DNA of 64,000 bases, taken from Helicobacter pullorum NCTC 12824. GTDB taxonomy: Bacteria; Campylobacterota; Campylobacteria; Campylobacterales; Helicobacteraceae. Position 1 is the stretch's first letter; the number at the start of each line of letters is the position of its first letter. The position numbers and the translations under genes were made by a program. The DNA lies in assembly GCF_017979475.1 (NCBI RefSeq), contig NZ_JAERIT010000003.1, forward strand, positions 149,721 to 213,720. Direction: 5' to 3'. Below, piece after piece: positions 12,623 through 21,711 of the stretch. The notes below the pieces were generated by a model. That model was not told the origin of the DNA, searched no databases, and worked only from the letters and a program-made list of their open reading frames with translations.

Positions 12623-12810
12623 ATGCTTAGATAAATATACAAAGGCAAATATTTCAAAGTAGATTCAAAAAAATACAATTAGCACAGCCTTGATTCTGCC
12701 CTTTCTGCTTTGATTCTACTCTTTTTGCCTTTTTTGAAATCCATAAACTTCCTATAAGAAGAATCTACAAAGCCTAAAATGCTAGCTCTCTTAGAAATCA
12801 ACCCCCTAAT

Positions 12811-15639
12811 TTAGAAAGCATACCTAAGCCCGACACTACCGCTCACAGAAGTAAGCCCATTATCATAAGCTTGTGCCATAACAGTCGCACTCAAATCCCA
12901 ATTTTCGCTAATAGGCAAATTAGCCCCTGCAAAAACTGACCCAAAAAACTCCTCTTCATTTTCATATTTGATTCTGGAAACTCCCATTCTCACTTCATAA
13001 TCCTTATCGCCAAAAACCGGCTTCCCTTGAACCCCCTCTATTGCTACAAAAAAAGAACCGCCATTTTCATTGATTTTGCGGTATTCCACACCCACAGCAC
13101 CATAGAGATTCATAAAGTCATTTTCGCTTCTTGTTATGGGCAGGACATTCCCATTTTCTCTGTATTGTGGCATATGATAATAACTTCCAAAAAATCCAAT
13201 ATAAGGCTTTAAGCTATGCCCATTTTCAAACTTCACTCGATATCCAAGTCTTGCTTGAAAGCCAATATTGTGCGTATCATAAGAGGCTGTATTATTTCCA
13301 ATCCCTGCAAAAGTCCTTGTGTATTCACTTTGGGAATTTGTATAGTATCCAAGCATATCAAGTTCCACTGCTTTGGTTAAATGGCTCCTCCCATACAAAC
13401 CGATATTATAATTATATCCATCGAGGTCCATATTCTCAGCTTTCATATTGCGTTTGCTCACAGAGCCGTAGATTCCGCCAAAAAAGCTATCTTTTATCTC
13501 TTTATCATAACCAAAATTGATTCCATAATCTGAAGTATCGCTATCTTTATAATGGGAATACCCAGCTAACACATTCACATACACATTGTTTTTAGTTTCT
13601 TCTTTTTCAAAATAAGGCATTCTCACATAATCCCCAGCAATGCTTGCGTATTTTTGTTGCGAATTAAGTGCGTATTGAGTCCTTGTCGTATGGGCGATTC
13701 GCCCTAGCATATTGTGGTGCATTACCGAGCCTTGATAGGATTTAGGACCTTCTTTGATGTGGTCAAGTTGCTTTTCTATTGTTTGTGTTGCTTTGTGCAA
13801 AGTCGCCTCATCATCGATGATTCCGCCTTTCCCTACCAAAGCTTCATAAATAGCGTTATAAACAGGATTATTAGAAGTTGGGCGATTAGGCTTTTGTGGG
13901 TTGTCCCCTCCACTCTCACTTCCGCCGCCTAAATCGCCACTTCCTTGATTTCCTCCATTTCCAGAATCGCCGTTATTATCACCGCCTTGATTCTCATCAT
14001 CGGGATTATCTGCATCAGAATCACCGCTTCCGCCCGGATTCCCTCCTTGTCCTGAATCTCCCCCAGTTTCTCCATCGCCTTGATTTCCATCAGAGTTATC
14101 GCCATTAGAATCGCCTTCAGAATCACCACCATTCCCGGGTTCTCCACCTTCATTGCCACCTTGTCCATCTCCGCCTTGATTTCCTCCATTCCCAGAATCG
14201 CCAGAATCACCGCCGGTTTCTCCACCACCTCCGGTATTTCCGCCATCGCTACCTCCATTTCCAGAATCTCCACCTGAGCCACCACTGCCATCGCCTCCAC
14301 CTATATCGGGGTCTATAGGGGGTATCGCACCATTAAAACTTAAATAATATTTATCGCCCACTTTTACAATCTCGGCATTATTAATCGTTCCTCCGCTAGA
14401 GCCAATCACCTCGACTTTGCCCTCTTGTAAGCTTGTCCCATTTAGGCTAGGCGTGTCCAAAATTAGATAGGTTTTATTATCGGTTTGCATCAAAGGATTA
14501 GCGAGCTTAAACTCCACACCGCCATCAAAAGTTGCAGAATTAGAAGCATTGATAGAGCCAAATCCACTACCACCGCCGATAAATTTGATATTAGCAGTTG
14601 TATCTAGGAAAAAATTCTTTGTGTAAATGCTTGATAAATCTGTCAATGAAATATCGCTACGATAAGCTTTGAAAGAATTTCCAACTCTCAAAATCGCATT
14701 ATCAGAGAGATTTACAGAAGAGTGATAAAGCACCCCTCCCCCTGCTAAATCCTCTCCTTGTGCGTCACTGATAAAATCATTTCCGACAATCACTTCAGAA
14801 TCGCCTGAAGCGTTTAGTGTTCCTTGTCCAAAATAGTCATAATAGCGGCTTGAATCGTGATTCCCATTTTCAAAATTTCCCTTAACTTCAAAAATTCCAC
14901 CTTTGATTTCAATAAGAGCATCTTTTCTTGCGCCATTTGAGACTACATTATCAAAGCCTGCATTATATAAAGAGCCGGTTATGGTAGTAGTTCCACTATT
15001 TTGCAAAATATATCCACCATTATTGGGTCTAGTATAGCCCTCTTGTTTATTGTAGTTGTATAAACTTGTATCAATGTTGATAATTCCACCATCATTTTTT
15101 AAAGTCGGAGCATTATTTGTGGAGGTCATAATGAGTCTATTTACACCACTTATATTTAAGATTCCGCCATTTTGCACCACGATATTTGCATTATGTTGCA
15201 TATCCATAGCATTTACATTTTTTATGTCAATTGTTCCACCATTAGCTATAATATTACCATTAACTATAAAACCTCCATCACTTGTCCTACTATCCATATC
15301 TATTATTAAGTGACTTCTTTCATTAACTTGAATTTTTTGCCCTTGATTATGGTAGAATGACAAATGTTTGCCTGAAGCTGTATTGGTGTTGGGGTCTTTT
15401 TTTAATACCAAAGTTGAATTGCCTGAATTTGTCGAATATTCAAAATTTGTTCCACCGTTATAACCAAAATTATTTCCTCTATTATCTTGGAAGTTTGGGT
15501 CTCTTTGCAAAGTTACATTAATACTATCCCCATCATTTAATGTTACATTACTCTCTTTAAAACTTCCCGCCCAAGTATCTCCATTATTTACTGCTAATGC
15601 TGAGCTGCAAGCCAAAGATAGAATCAGAAATTTTCTCAT
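12811..15639 (-). CDS. Autotransporter (type Va secretion) with Gly/Asp-rich linker
   Basis: A 942-residue surface protein. A signal peptide (MRKFLILSLACSSALA) is followed by a passenger of about 420 residues rich in Asn/Gly/Ser repeats that should form a beta-helix (repeated NGGTIDIKN-, NGGILNISG-like rungs). Residues about 443-586 are a low-complexity linker of almost only Gly, Asp, Asn, Ser and Glu. The C-terminal 300 or so residues form a 12-stranded autotransporter barrel, with alternating hydrophobic strands and the outer-membrane C-terminus SVGLRYAF. AGAGGAG precedes the ATG. The passenger shows no catalytic motif I recognise, so adhesion or another surface function is likely. The flanking 403-bp spacer separates it from the divergent carrier gene. 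Confidence 0.9.
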   Translation of the reverse strand: MRKFLILSLACSSALAVNNGDTWAGSFKESNVTLNDGDSINVTLQRDPNFQDNRGNNFGYNGGTNFEYSTNSGNSTLVLKKDPNTNTASGKHLSFYHNQGQKIQVNERSHLIIDMDSRTSDGGFIVNGNIIANGGTIDIKNVNAMDMQHNANIVVQNGGILNISGVNRLIMTSTNNAPTLKNDGGIINIDTSLYNYNKQEGYTRPNNGGYILQNSGTTTITGSLYNAGFDNVVSNGARKDALIEIKGGIFEVKGNFENGNHDSSRYYDYFGQGTLNASGDSEVIVGNDFISDAQGEDLAGGGVLYHSSVNLSDNAILRVGNSFKAYRSDISLTDLSSIYTKNFFLDTTANIKFIGGGSGFGSINASNSATFDGGVEFKLANPLMQTDNKTYLILDTPSLNGTSLQEGKVEVIGSSGGTINNAEIVKVGDKYYLSFNGAIPPIDPDIGGGDGSGGSGGDSGNGGSDGGNTGGGGETGGDSGDSGNGGNQGGDGQGGNEGGEPGNGGDSEGDSNGDNSDGNQGDGETGGDSGQGGNPGGSGDSDADNPDDENQGGDNNGDSGNGGNQGSGDLGGGSESGGDNPQKPNRPTSNNPVYNAIYEALVGKGGIIDDEATLHKATQTIEKQLDHIKEGPKSYQGSVMHHNMLGRIAHTTRTQYALNSQQKYASIAGDYVRMPYFEKEETKNNVYVNVLAGYSHYKDSDTSDYGINFGYDKEIKDSFFGGIYGSVSKRNMKAENMDLDGYNYNIGLYGRSHLTKAVELDMLGYYTNSQSEYTRTFAGIGNNTASYDTHNIGFQARLGYRVKFENGHSLKPYIGFFGSYYHMPQYRENGNVLPITRSENDFMNLYGAVGVEYRKINENGGSFFVAIEGVQGKPVFGDKDYEVRMGVSRIKYENEEEFFGSVFAGANLPISENWDLSATVMAQAYDNGLTSVSGSVGLRYAF

Positions 15640-16042
15640 ATAAATAACTCCTCTAAAATTCTTATCAAAGTTAATAAAATTTTAAACTAAAAATATTAAA
15701 ACATAAAAAAATATTATTTTATAATAAGCTAGCTTAAAGTTAGCCCTAAGTTATGCAAATAAAATCCTTTGCAATCTTGCTAAAGTAAGGGATTCTCTGG
15801 CGAGTTTGGGAGATTCTAAAATCTAAGAATCTCTATGCTTGGCACAAGAGCATTACAAGCTTTGTGTAATGCTGCATAAAGATAGAAAAACCCAAAGCAA
15901 AATTGTAGTTAGGAATTTGCTCTATTTCGTAAATTATCATATTTGATTAATGTTTGAGGGTTGCAAAATTCTTTAAATTTTGACTTGACAAACACTAAGT
16001 GTAAGGTCTTATAATTTACCTTGTGAAATTAATTTTAAGTGA
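15640..16042. other. Intergenic region between divergent genes
   Basis: 403 bp without an ORF of note. The left part is very A+T-rich and must hold the autotransporter promoter. Two clean hairpins follow: GAGATTCT (15810-15817) with AGAATCTC (15826-15833), and GCATTACA (15850-15857) with TGTAATGC (15865-15872). The MerR-type promoter for the carrier gene lies at 15985-16015. A small RNA between the hairpins is possible, but I see no clear promoter-terminator pair. Confidence 0.5.
15985..16015 (+). promoter_or_regulatory. MerR-type promoter before the carrier gene
   Basis: TTGACA (15985-15990) and TATAAT (16010-16015) with a 19-bp spacer containing ACAC-TAA-GTGT (15992-16002). The whole block differs from the one at 4783-4813 at only a few positions, so the same MerR-family protein may act at both. 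Confidence 0.62.
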
Positions 16043-16051
16043 GTGGATTCT

Positions 16052-17329
16052 ATGTTGTTTTATAAAATATTTAATCTCAAGCAAGAAGAGTTTAAGCTCT
16101 TTTTGTATGCGGCGAGTTTTATCTTTTTGCTTTTTGCAAGCTATGCTATCTTGCGTCCTTTGCGTGATGCGTTTGGGATAGAGGGTGGAGATAAAGAGAT
16201 TAAATGGCTTTTTCTTGCCACCTTTATCACGACACTTCTTGCTTCACTCCTTGCAATGTGGCTTAGCACGAGGGTAAAACGCAAAAATTATCTTAATGCT
16301 ATCTATCTCTTTTTTGCCCTCAATCTCTTAGTCTTTTATATCGCGATGAATCAAGTATCTCCACATACACAAGGCTTTATTTGGCTTTGTCGCGTGTTTT
16401 ATGTGTGGGTATCGGTGTTTAATCTCTTTGCGATTTCTAGTGCGTGGAGTTTGCTTGCTGATGTGTTTAGTAGAGATTCTAGTAAGCGACTCTTTGGCAT
16501 TATCTCTGCTGGAGCAAGCCTTGGGAGTATCGTTGGAGCATCAATGGTAAGCTTGCTTGTTACCCATATAGGCAATACAAATTTTATTTTTGTTTCTATC
16601 GTGTTTTTGCTCCTAGCCTTAGTGATAAAATGGTTTTTACTCCAAGAAGCACACAATCTAGCCCCAAATAAAGAATCTTTTATGCAAAGATTCCAAAAGC
16701 CCATTGGCTCTAAGAATCCTTTTGTGGGATTTAGCCTTATTATGCACTCAAAGTATCTTTTGGCGTTTCTTGCTTTTATTTTGTTGCTTACAAGTGTCAG
16801 CACCTTTTTGTATGTGGAGCAAGCTAGAATCATCAAAGAGCTTTTCCTTACGCGTGAAGAACGCACACAAGCTTTTGCTAATATTGATTTTATCGTGCAA
16901 ATGGCAAGTTTTATTATCCAAATCTTTTTTACTGCAAAGATTGTGGAGTTTTTAGGTATGAAATGGCTGCTTTCTTTGTTAGGCTTTGTGGTGGGTGTGG
17001 GGTTTATTGTCCTAAGCTTTACGCATCCGATGTTTTTGCCCTTTGTGATTGTGATGAGTTTGTGTAGAGTGGGTGAATATGCACTTGTAAAGCCCGGACG
17101 AGAAATGCTCTTTGTGCCGCTAGATTCAGATTCTAAATACAAAGTCAAAAACTTCTTTGATACTGTGGTGTATCGTGGTGGTGATGCGATATCTTCACAG
17201 CTTGAAGGTGTGCTTATTAAATTTGGAGTGGGCATTACACTTTTAGTGGGTGCAGGATTGTCCTTTATATGGGGAGCTTTAGGGCTGTATCTTGCAAAGG
17301 GGTATGAAAATAAGATAAAAGAAAGTTAA
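16052..17329 (+). CDS. ATP/ADP translocase-like MFS carrier
   Basis: An inner-membrane protein of 425 residues with about 12 hydrophobic segments. The opening (FLLFASYAILRPLRDAFGIEGG) has the Y-x-x-L-R-P-x-R-D motif of the NTT/Tlc-like and related MFS proteins found in free-living bacteria, and SSAWSLLADVFSRDSSKRLFGIISAGASLG-type residues in the middle are also characteristic (given only in outline). In bacteria of this kind the substrate is not established; nucleotides are a guess from the family name. An upstream GTG (16043) would add three residues. I prefer the ATG. A MerR-type promoter lies 37 nt before the start. Confidence 0.75.
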   Translation: MLFYKIFNLKQEEFKLFLYAASFIFLLFASYAILRPLRDAFGIEGGDKEIKWLFLATFITTLLASLLAMWLSTRVKRKNYLNAIYLFFALNLLVFYIAMNQVSPHTQGFIWLCRVFYVWVSVFNLFAISSAWSLLADVFSRDSSKRLFGIISAGASLGSIVGASMVSLLVTHIGNTNFIFVSIVFLLLALVIKWFLLQEAHNLAPNKESFMQRFQKPIGSKNPFVGFSLIMHSKYLLAFLAFILLLTSVSTFLYVEQARIIKELFLTREERTQAFANIDFIVQMASFIIQIFFTAKIVEFLGMKWLLSLLGFVVGVGFIVLSFTHPMFLPFVIVMSLCRVGEYALVKPGREMLFVPLDSDSKYKVKNFFDTVVYRGGDAISSQLEGVLIKFGVGITLLVGAGLSFIWGALGLYLAKGYENKIKES

Positions 17330-17465
17330 AAGACTCCTCTTCCCCAAATAAAGAGGAGTCCAAAAACTTAAATAATAAAGAGTCAAAAATTCTTCGAGGG
17401 AAATCCCTCTAAACTAAGTCTTTAAAACTTATGCCCACCCCAAACAAATCTCAAAAAAGATGGGC
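17325..17465 (-). ncRNA. Candidate small RNA
   Basis: Read on the minus strand, an extended -10 (TTTGCTATAAT, hexamer at 17477-17472) is followed after about 6 nt by a structured stretch. GCCCATC (17465-17459) pairs with GGTGGGC (17439-17433), GAGGG (17409-17405) pairs with CCCTC (17400-17396), and a 10-bp terminator hairpin with T4 ends it at 17332-17328. No ORF is present and the next gene on this strand is far away, so it would be an independent RNA of about 140 nt. It is convergent with the carrier gene and could also affect that gene's 3' end. I recognise no known RNA family. Confidence 0.45.
17328..17360 (-). terminator. Rho-independent terminator hairpin
   Basis: GACTCCTCTT (17332-17341 on the plus strand) is the exact complement of AAGAGGAGTC (17351-17360), with a 9-nt loop. 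On the minus strand it is followed by TTTT (17331-17328). On the plus strand it is followed by CAAAAAC, so it is a better terminator for a minus-strand transcript. It lies just after the stop of the carrier gene and may act in both directions. Confidence 0.6.
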
Positions 17466-17661
17466 AGAGAAATTATAGCAAAGAATGCTTAAAGTAAGTG
17501 AAATTTTATTTAAATAATCAATACAAATAATATAGCGACAAAAGATTCCTCTATTTCTAGCCTTTGAGAAATTTAATCGTTCGTGGTTGTGGCAAATATT
17601 TCTGTTTATAATAGTTTTAAGTGGTTAGGAATCAAATATAAGAAATTGTGTTTATTGTGTT

Positions 17662-17677
17662 TGTAATATGTGTTACA
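17662..17677. promoter_or_regulatory. Inverted repeat upstream of the psr operon
   Basis: TGTAA-TATGTG-TTACA is a 16-bp dyad about 220 nt before psrA, within an A+T-rich 570-bp spacer (17330-17899) that otherwise holds only the candidate small RNA and no ORF. It could be an operator. The distance to the start is large and no regulator can be named. Confidence 0.35.
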
Positions 17678-17899
17678 AAATATTACATTTTATATTTGGT
17701 AAAAATAACAAAAATGAATAATTTCATTGCTATAAATTACCTAAATATAGGAATTTATAGAGATAAAAAGATGAAAATTTTTATATAAATTATATAAAAA
17801 TTTATATAAAGAAAATGCTAGTTTATGTGATTTTATTACATTTCTTTTTTTATCTAAGGTAGTAAAATAAAAGTGTAAGCTAAATATAAGGAGGAGAAG

Positions 17900-20179
17900 T
17901 TGAGTATTCATCGTAGAGATTTTCTAAAAGGTATGGGGGTAGGCTCTGTGGCATTGGGTATACCCGGGACTCTTGGTGCTTTTAGCGGAAAAATTGAAGG
18001 TTCATCTAAATTCGTCCCTAGCATTTGTGAAATGTGTAGCACTCGTTGTCCTATTGAAGCAAGAGTGGATAATGGGAGCAAAGTATTTATACAAGGGAAT
18101 CCCTTTTCTATTGCTACAGGTGGGGCGGTTTGTGCTAGGGGAGGTTCAGGAGTAAGTCAGCTTTATGATCCAAATCGCCTTGTTAATCCTATTATGAGAG
18201 TGGGAGAGAGAGGGGAAGGCAAATGGAAAGAGGTCAGTTGGGAAGAAGCGTATGGGTATATTGCAAAGAAACTGAATGAAATTAAAGAAAAATACGGAGC
18301 ACATACGGTTGCATTTGCATCAAAAACGGGTCCTGAACAAACCTTTTTAAATCAATTTGCTTATGCTTATGGTAGTCCAAATATTTTTGATCATGGGAAT
18401 ACTTGTCCTTCAGGCTATACTACAGCGTTAATGAGTGTGTATGGAAATGGCGGAGTAAGCAGAGATTTTGCAAATTGTAAGTTTATGCTGAATTTTGGAC
18501 ATAATGTGTATGAAGGTATGGTGATTAGCTATGCAAGAGGTATTACACAGGCATTAGAAAATGGCTGTAAATTGGTTTCCCTTGATCCGAGATTTTCTAT
18601 TTTGTCTTCAAAAGCAAGTGAGTGGATTCCAATTCGCCCGGGTGGAGATGCTGCCTTTATGATGGCTTTTTTGCATACCTTGATTTTTGAAGAGTTGTAT
18701 GATAAAAAATTTGTTGAAAAATACACTATCGGCTTTGATAAGCTTAAAGAAAGCATTAAAGATTATACTCCAGAAAAAATGGCAAAAGAATGCGATATTC
18801 CTGCTGATAAAATCATCGCACTAACTAGAGAGTGTGCGAGTTTCGCACCGCATTGTATGGTGGATTTTGGGCATAGGGCGACATTTACTCCAGAAGAGAT
18901 TGAATTTAGGCGTTCTATTGCAATTGCAAACGCACTTTTGGGGAATATGGAAGTTAAAGGTGGATTGTATTTTCCAAAAGGAGCTGGAATCTACAATAAA
19001 ATCGCAGGAGAAAAGGTAGCACCTATATTTAAAGGCTCGATTCTTCCAAAACTTCCAGAGCCAAAACAGCCTCGCATTGACTTTGTAGATGTTAAAGAAG
19101 GGGAATTTAGCAAGATTCCTAAGAATCGTGGTGTTTATAGCAAAATTTATGAATGTATTTTAAGTGGTAATCCTTATGCACTAAAAGGTGTGTTTATTAC
19201 GCGTTCTAATCCTGTGATGACGGTGGCAGGCTCTGATTCTGTGGTGGAGGCGATTAAAAAGCTTGAGTTATTTGTGTGTGTGGATGTTTATATTTCAGAT
19301 ACCGCACAATATGCAGATATTATATTGCCAGAATCTACTTATTTGGAGAGAGATGAGCAATTTTTGGCAAATAATGGAAAAAATCCGGGCTATCAAGTGC
19401 GTCAAAAAGTAGTAAAAACGATTGGAAATACAAAGCCCTCTTGGCAAATTTATTTGGAACTTGCACAAAAAATGGGTTATGGCGATGCATTTCCTTATAA
19501 AGATATGGACGATTTTAGAATGAAGCAGGGATATGAGTATCCAGAAGATATGTTTGAAATCAAGCATAAAGGCTTGATGAGCTATGGAATCCCTCTTCTT
19601 GCTAGAGATCCAGAAAGTGTTAAAAAATTTGTAGAGAAATACCCTAATTCTAAGCAGTTTTTGGATTCTGATAATGAGTTTGCAGAGTTTTTGAAATGTA
19701 ATACCAAAAGTGGAAAAATAGAGCTTTATGATGAAGTGTTGCAAAAAGCTTGTGGTAGAGGAGGATTGACTTATAATGATCCAAAACTAAAAGGTGATGG
19801 GGATTTTTATTTTATTCAAGGCAAAACCGCGGTGCATACAAATGGGCATACAGCTAATGTTCCATGGCTTAATACTTTGATGAATGATAATGCAGTGTGG
19901 ATTCATGAAAAAGTGGCAAAAAAGATGAATCTCAAAAAAGGAGATAAAATCAAAATTACAAGCAAAAATGGAAGCCAAATTGGCAGTGTTTTGCCGACAA
20001 TTGGGATTAGAGAGGATACGCTTTTTGCGTATTTTGGTTTTGGACATACAAGCAAGCACAATACCATTTCTTATGGCAAAGGATTGAGTGCGGGGCATTT
20101 GCTAGAAAATACTATTTCGCCTGTGGCAGGAAATAATGTGCATACAATTGGCGTAAAAATTCAAAAGGTTGAGGGGTAA
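17900..20179 (+). CDS. psrA: Polysulfide/thiosulfate reductase catalytic subunit (molybdopterin)
   Basis: A 759-residue periplasmic molybdoenzyme of the DMSO-reductase family. A twin-arginine signal (HRRDFLKGMGVGSVALG) opens the protein. A [4Fe-4S] site follows with C43, C46, C50 and C78. C169 in HGNTCPSGY is the expected molybdenum ligand, which points to the PsrA/PhsA group. C-terminal HTNGHTANVPWL and HTIGVKI are part of the cofactor domain. The start is TTG, chosen because AAGGAGGAG sits just before it. Length and operon order (A-B-C) match Wolinella PsrABC. Polysulfide, thiosulfate and tetrathionate are all possible substrates, since sequence alone does not separate them. Confidence 0.85.
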   Translation: MSIHRRDFLKGMGVGSVALGIPGTLGAFSGKIEGSSKFVPSICEMCSTRCPIEARVDNGSKVFIQGNPFSIATGGAVCARGGSGVSQLYDPNRLVNPIMRVGERGEGKWKEVSWEEAYGYIAKKLNEIKEKYGAHTVAFASKTGPEQTFLNQFAYAYGSPNIFDHGNTCPSGYTTALMSVYGNGGVSRDFANCKFMLNFGHNVYEGMVISYARGITQALENGCKLVSLDPRFSILSSKASEWIPIRPGGDAAFMMAFLHTLIFEELYDKKFVEKYTIGFDKLKESIKDYTPEKMAKECDIPADKIIALTRECASFAPHCMVDFGHRATFTPEEIEFRRSIAIANALLGNMEVKGGLYFPKGAGIYNKIAGEKVAPIFKGSILPKLPEPKQPRIDFVDVKEGEFSKIPKNRGVYSKIYECILSGNPYALKGVFITRSNPVMTVAGSDSVVEAIKKLELFVCVDVYISDTAQYADIILPESTYLERDEQFLANNGKNPGYQVRQKVVKTIGNTKPSWQIYLELAQKMGYGDAFPYKDMDDFRMKQGYEYPEDMFEIKHKGLMSYGIPLLARDPESVKKFVEKYPNSKQFLDSDNEFAEFLKCNTKSGKIELYDEVLQKACGRGGLTYNDPKLKGDGDFYFIQGKTAVHTNGHTANVPWLNTLMNDNAVWIHEKVAKKMNLKKGDKIKITSKNGSQIGSVLPTIGIREDTLFAYFGFGHTSKHNTISYGKGLSAGHLLENTISPVAGNNVHTIGVKIQKVEG

Positions 20180-20182
20180 AAA

Positions 20183-20752
20183 ATGGCAAAATATGCAATG
20201 ATTCACGATTCTATAAAATGTATTGGTTGTCAAGGTTGCACGATTGCTTGTAGGAGCGAAAATGCAGTTCCTGATGGCTTTTTTAGGCTTAAAGTAAAAA
20301 TGGATGGACCCCATGGAGTTTTTCCAAATTTGTCTTTTAATTATGTGAGGCATTCTTGTGAAATGTGCGAACATACGCCCTGTGTGACGGTTTGTCCAAC
20401 CCATGCTTCATTTATGGATGAAGATGGGATTGTGGATATTGATGCAAATAAATGCGTGGGCTGTCTTTATTGTGTGGTGGCTTGTCCATATAATGCGCGT
20501 TATGTCAATCCAGAAACAAAAGTTCCAGATAAGTGTAATTTTTGTAAGCATACCCACCTAAAGCAATATGGAGAGCCTGCTTGTGTTGCAGTATGTCCTA
20601 CAGATGCGTTGATTTTTGGGGATTTAGATGATCCAAATAGTCCGATTTTTGATATTTTATCCACAAAACCTTTTATCACAAACAAGCCACATTTGGGGAC
20701 AAAGCCAAAATTATTTGTTATTCCTAACAACAAAGGAGGTATTGAGCTATGA
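20183..20752 (+). CDS. psrB: Polysulfide/thiosulfate reductase iron-sulfur subunit
   Basis: A 189-residue electron-transfer subunit with four [4Fe-4S] clusters, carrying electrons from the membrane subunit to the molybdenum site. Cysteine groups are plain: CIGCQGCTIAC near the start, CEMCEHTPCVTVC, CVGCLYCVVAC and CNFCKH...CVAVC. It has no signal of its own and is probably exported with PsrA by the Tat system. It starts 3 nt after psrA and overlaps psrC by 4 nt (ATGA), so translation is coupled. Confidence 0.9.
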   Translation: MAKYAMIHDSIKCIGCQGCTIACRSENAVPDGFFRLKVKMDGPHGVFPNLSFNYVRHSCEMCEHTPCVTVCPTHASFMDEDGIVDIDANKCVGCLYCVVACPYNARYVNPETKVPDKCNFCKHTHLKQYGEPACVAVCPTDALIFGDLDDPNSPIFDILSTKPFITNKPHLGTKPKLFVIPNNKGGIEL

Positions 20753-21711
20753 ATGAGATTTGGGGACCGGAGAATCCGAGTATTGTATGGCATTGGTTGA
20801 TTGCAGTTTATTTGTTTTTGGCGGGATTATCGAGCGGGGCGATGATGACGGCTTTGAGTGTGGAGTGGATGAATCCACAAAAGAAAGCCCCATGGGACGC
20901 ATTTGTAAGAGCGGGAGTTTTGATTGCTCCATTGACAATTATTTTGGGATTAGTGCTTTTGATTTTTGATTTGACAAAACCACTTAATTTTTATCGTTTG
21001 CTGATTACCTATAATTTTAGCTCGGTGATGTCTTTGGGGGTGTTGTTGCTTCTTTTTTATACTCCGCTTTCTGTGGTATATGCAGTGATGAGGTATAGAA
21101 ATGCACTTGAAAATAGCTTTTTGGGCGGATTAATGAAAACATTTAGTGGAATCTTAGATTGGCTTGAAGCACATTCTCTTTGGTTTGGACGATTGGTATT
21201 TGCTTTGGCTGCGGGTGTGGGGGTTTATACAGGATTCCTTCTTTCTGCGGTGCAAACATTCCCTCTTTATAATAGTCCTATTTTGCCTATTTTATTTCTT
21301 GCAAGTGGTTTATCTAGCGGAATTGCAGCTTGTATCTGTGTGGGATTGTTGTTTTTTGAAAAAGAAGTTTCACAAAATACTACTAAATATCTTTTGACAA
21401 TGGATTTGCGGGTTATTCCTATTGAATCTTTGTTGCTTTTTGCACTTTTTGTGGGTTTATATTTTCAAGGAGGAGAAAAAGCGATAGCTGCAATTACTGC
21501 TTTAAGTGTTGGGGCTTGGGCGTGGGTATTTTGGCTTGGGGTGATTGGCTTTAGCGTGGTTATTCCGAGTGTGATTGCATTAACGGCACTTAAAAATCAT
21601 GCCTATAAGGTTAATTTCATTCTTTTGAATGCGGTTTCTATTATGATTGGGGTTTTTGCATTAAGAATGTATATTTTGTATGCAGGGCAATTGCATTTGG
21701 GGATTTTATAA
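20749..21711 (+). CDS. psrC: NrfD/PsrC-type membrane subunit
   Basis: A 320-residue integral membrane protein with eight or more hydrophobic helices and the NrfD-family opening (IVWHWLIAVYLFLAGLSSGAMM). In the complex it oxidises menaquinol and passes electrons to PsrB. Its length fits PsrC (about 317). It overlaps psrB by 4 nt and converges with the flavoprotein gene on the other strand, overlapping it by 6 nt. Confidence 0.88.
   Translation: MNEIWGPENPSIVWHWLIAVYLFLAGLSSGAMMTALSVEWMNPQKKAPWDAFVRAGVLIAPLTIILGLVLLIFDLTKPLNFYRLLITYNFSSVMSLGVLLLLFYTPLSVVYAVMRYRNALENSFLGGLMKTFSGILDWLEAHSLWFGRLVFALAAGVGVYTGFLLSAVQTFPLYNSPILPILFLASGLSSGIAACICVGLLFFEKEVSQNTTKYLLTMDLRVIPIESLLLFALFVGLYFQGGEKAIAAITALSVGAWAWVFWLGVIGFSVVIPSVIALTALKNHAYKVNFILLNAVSIMIGVFALRMYILYAGQLHLGIL

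Noticed and set aside
13929..14300. 123-residue open frame opposite in phase to the autotransporter linker
   Set aside because: It is a shadow of the low-complexity linker, with odd composition and no start signal.
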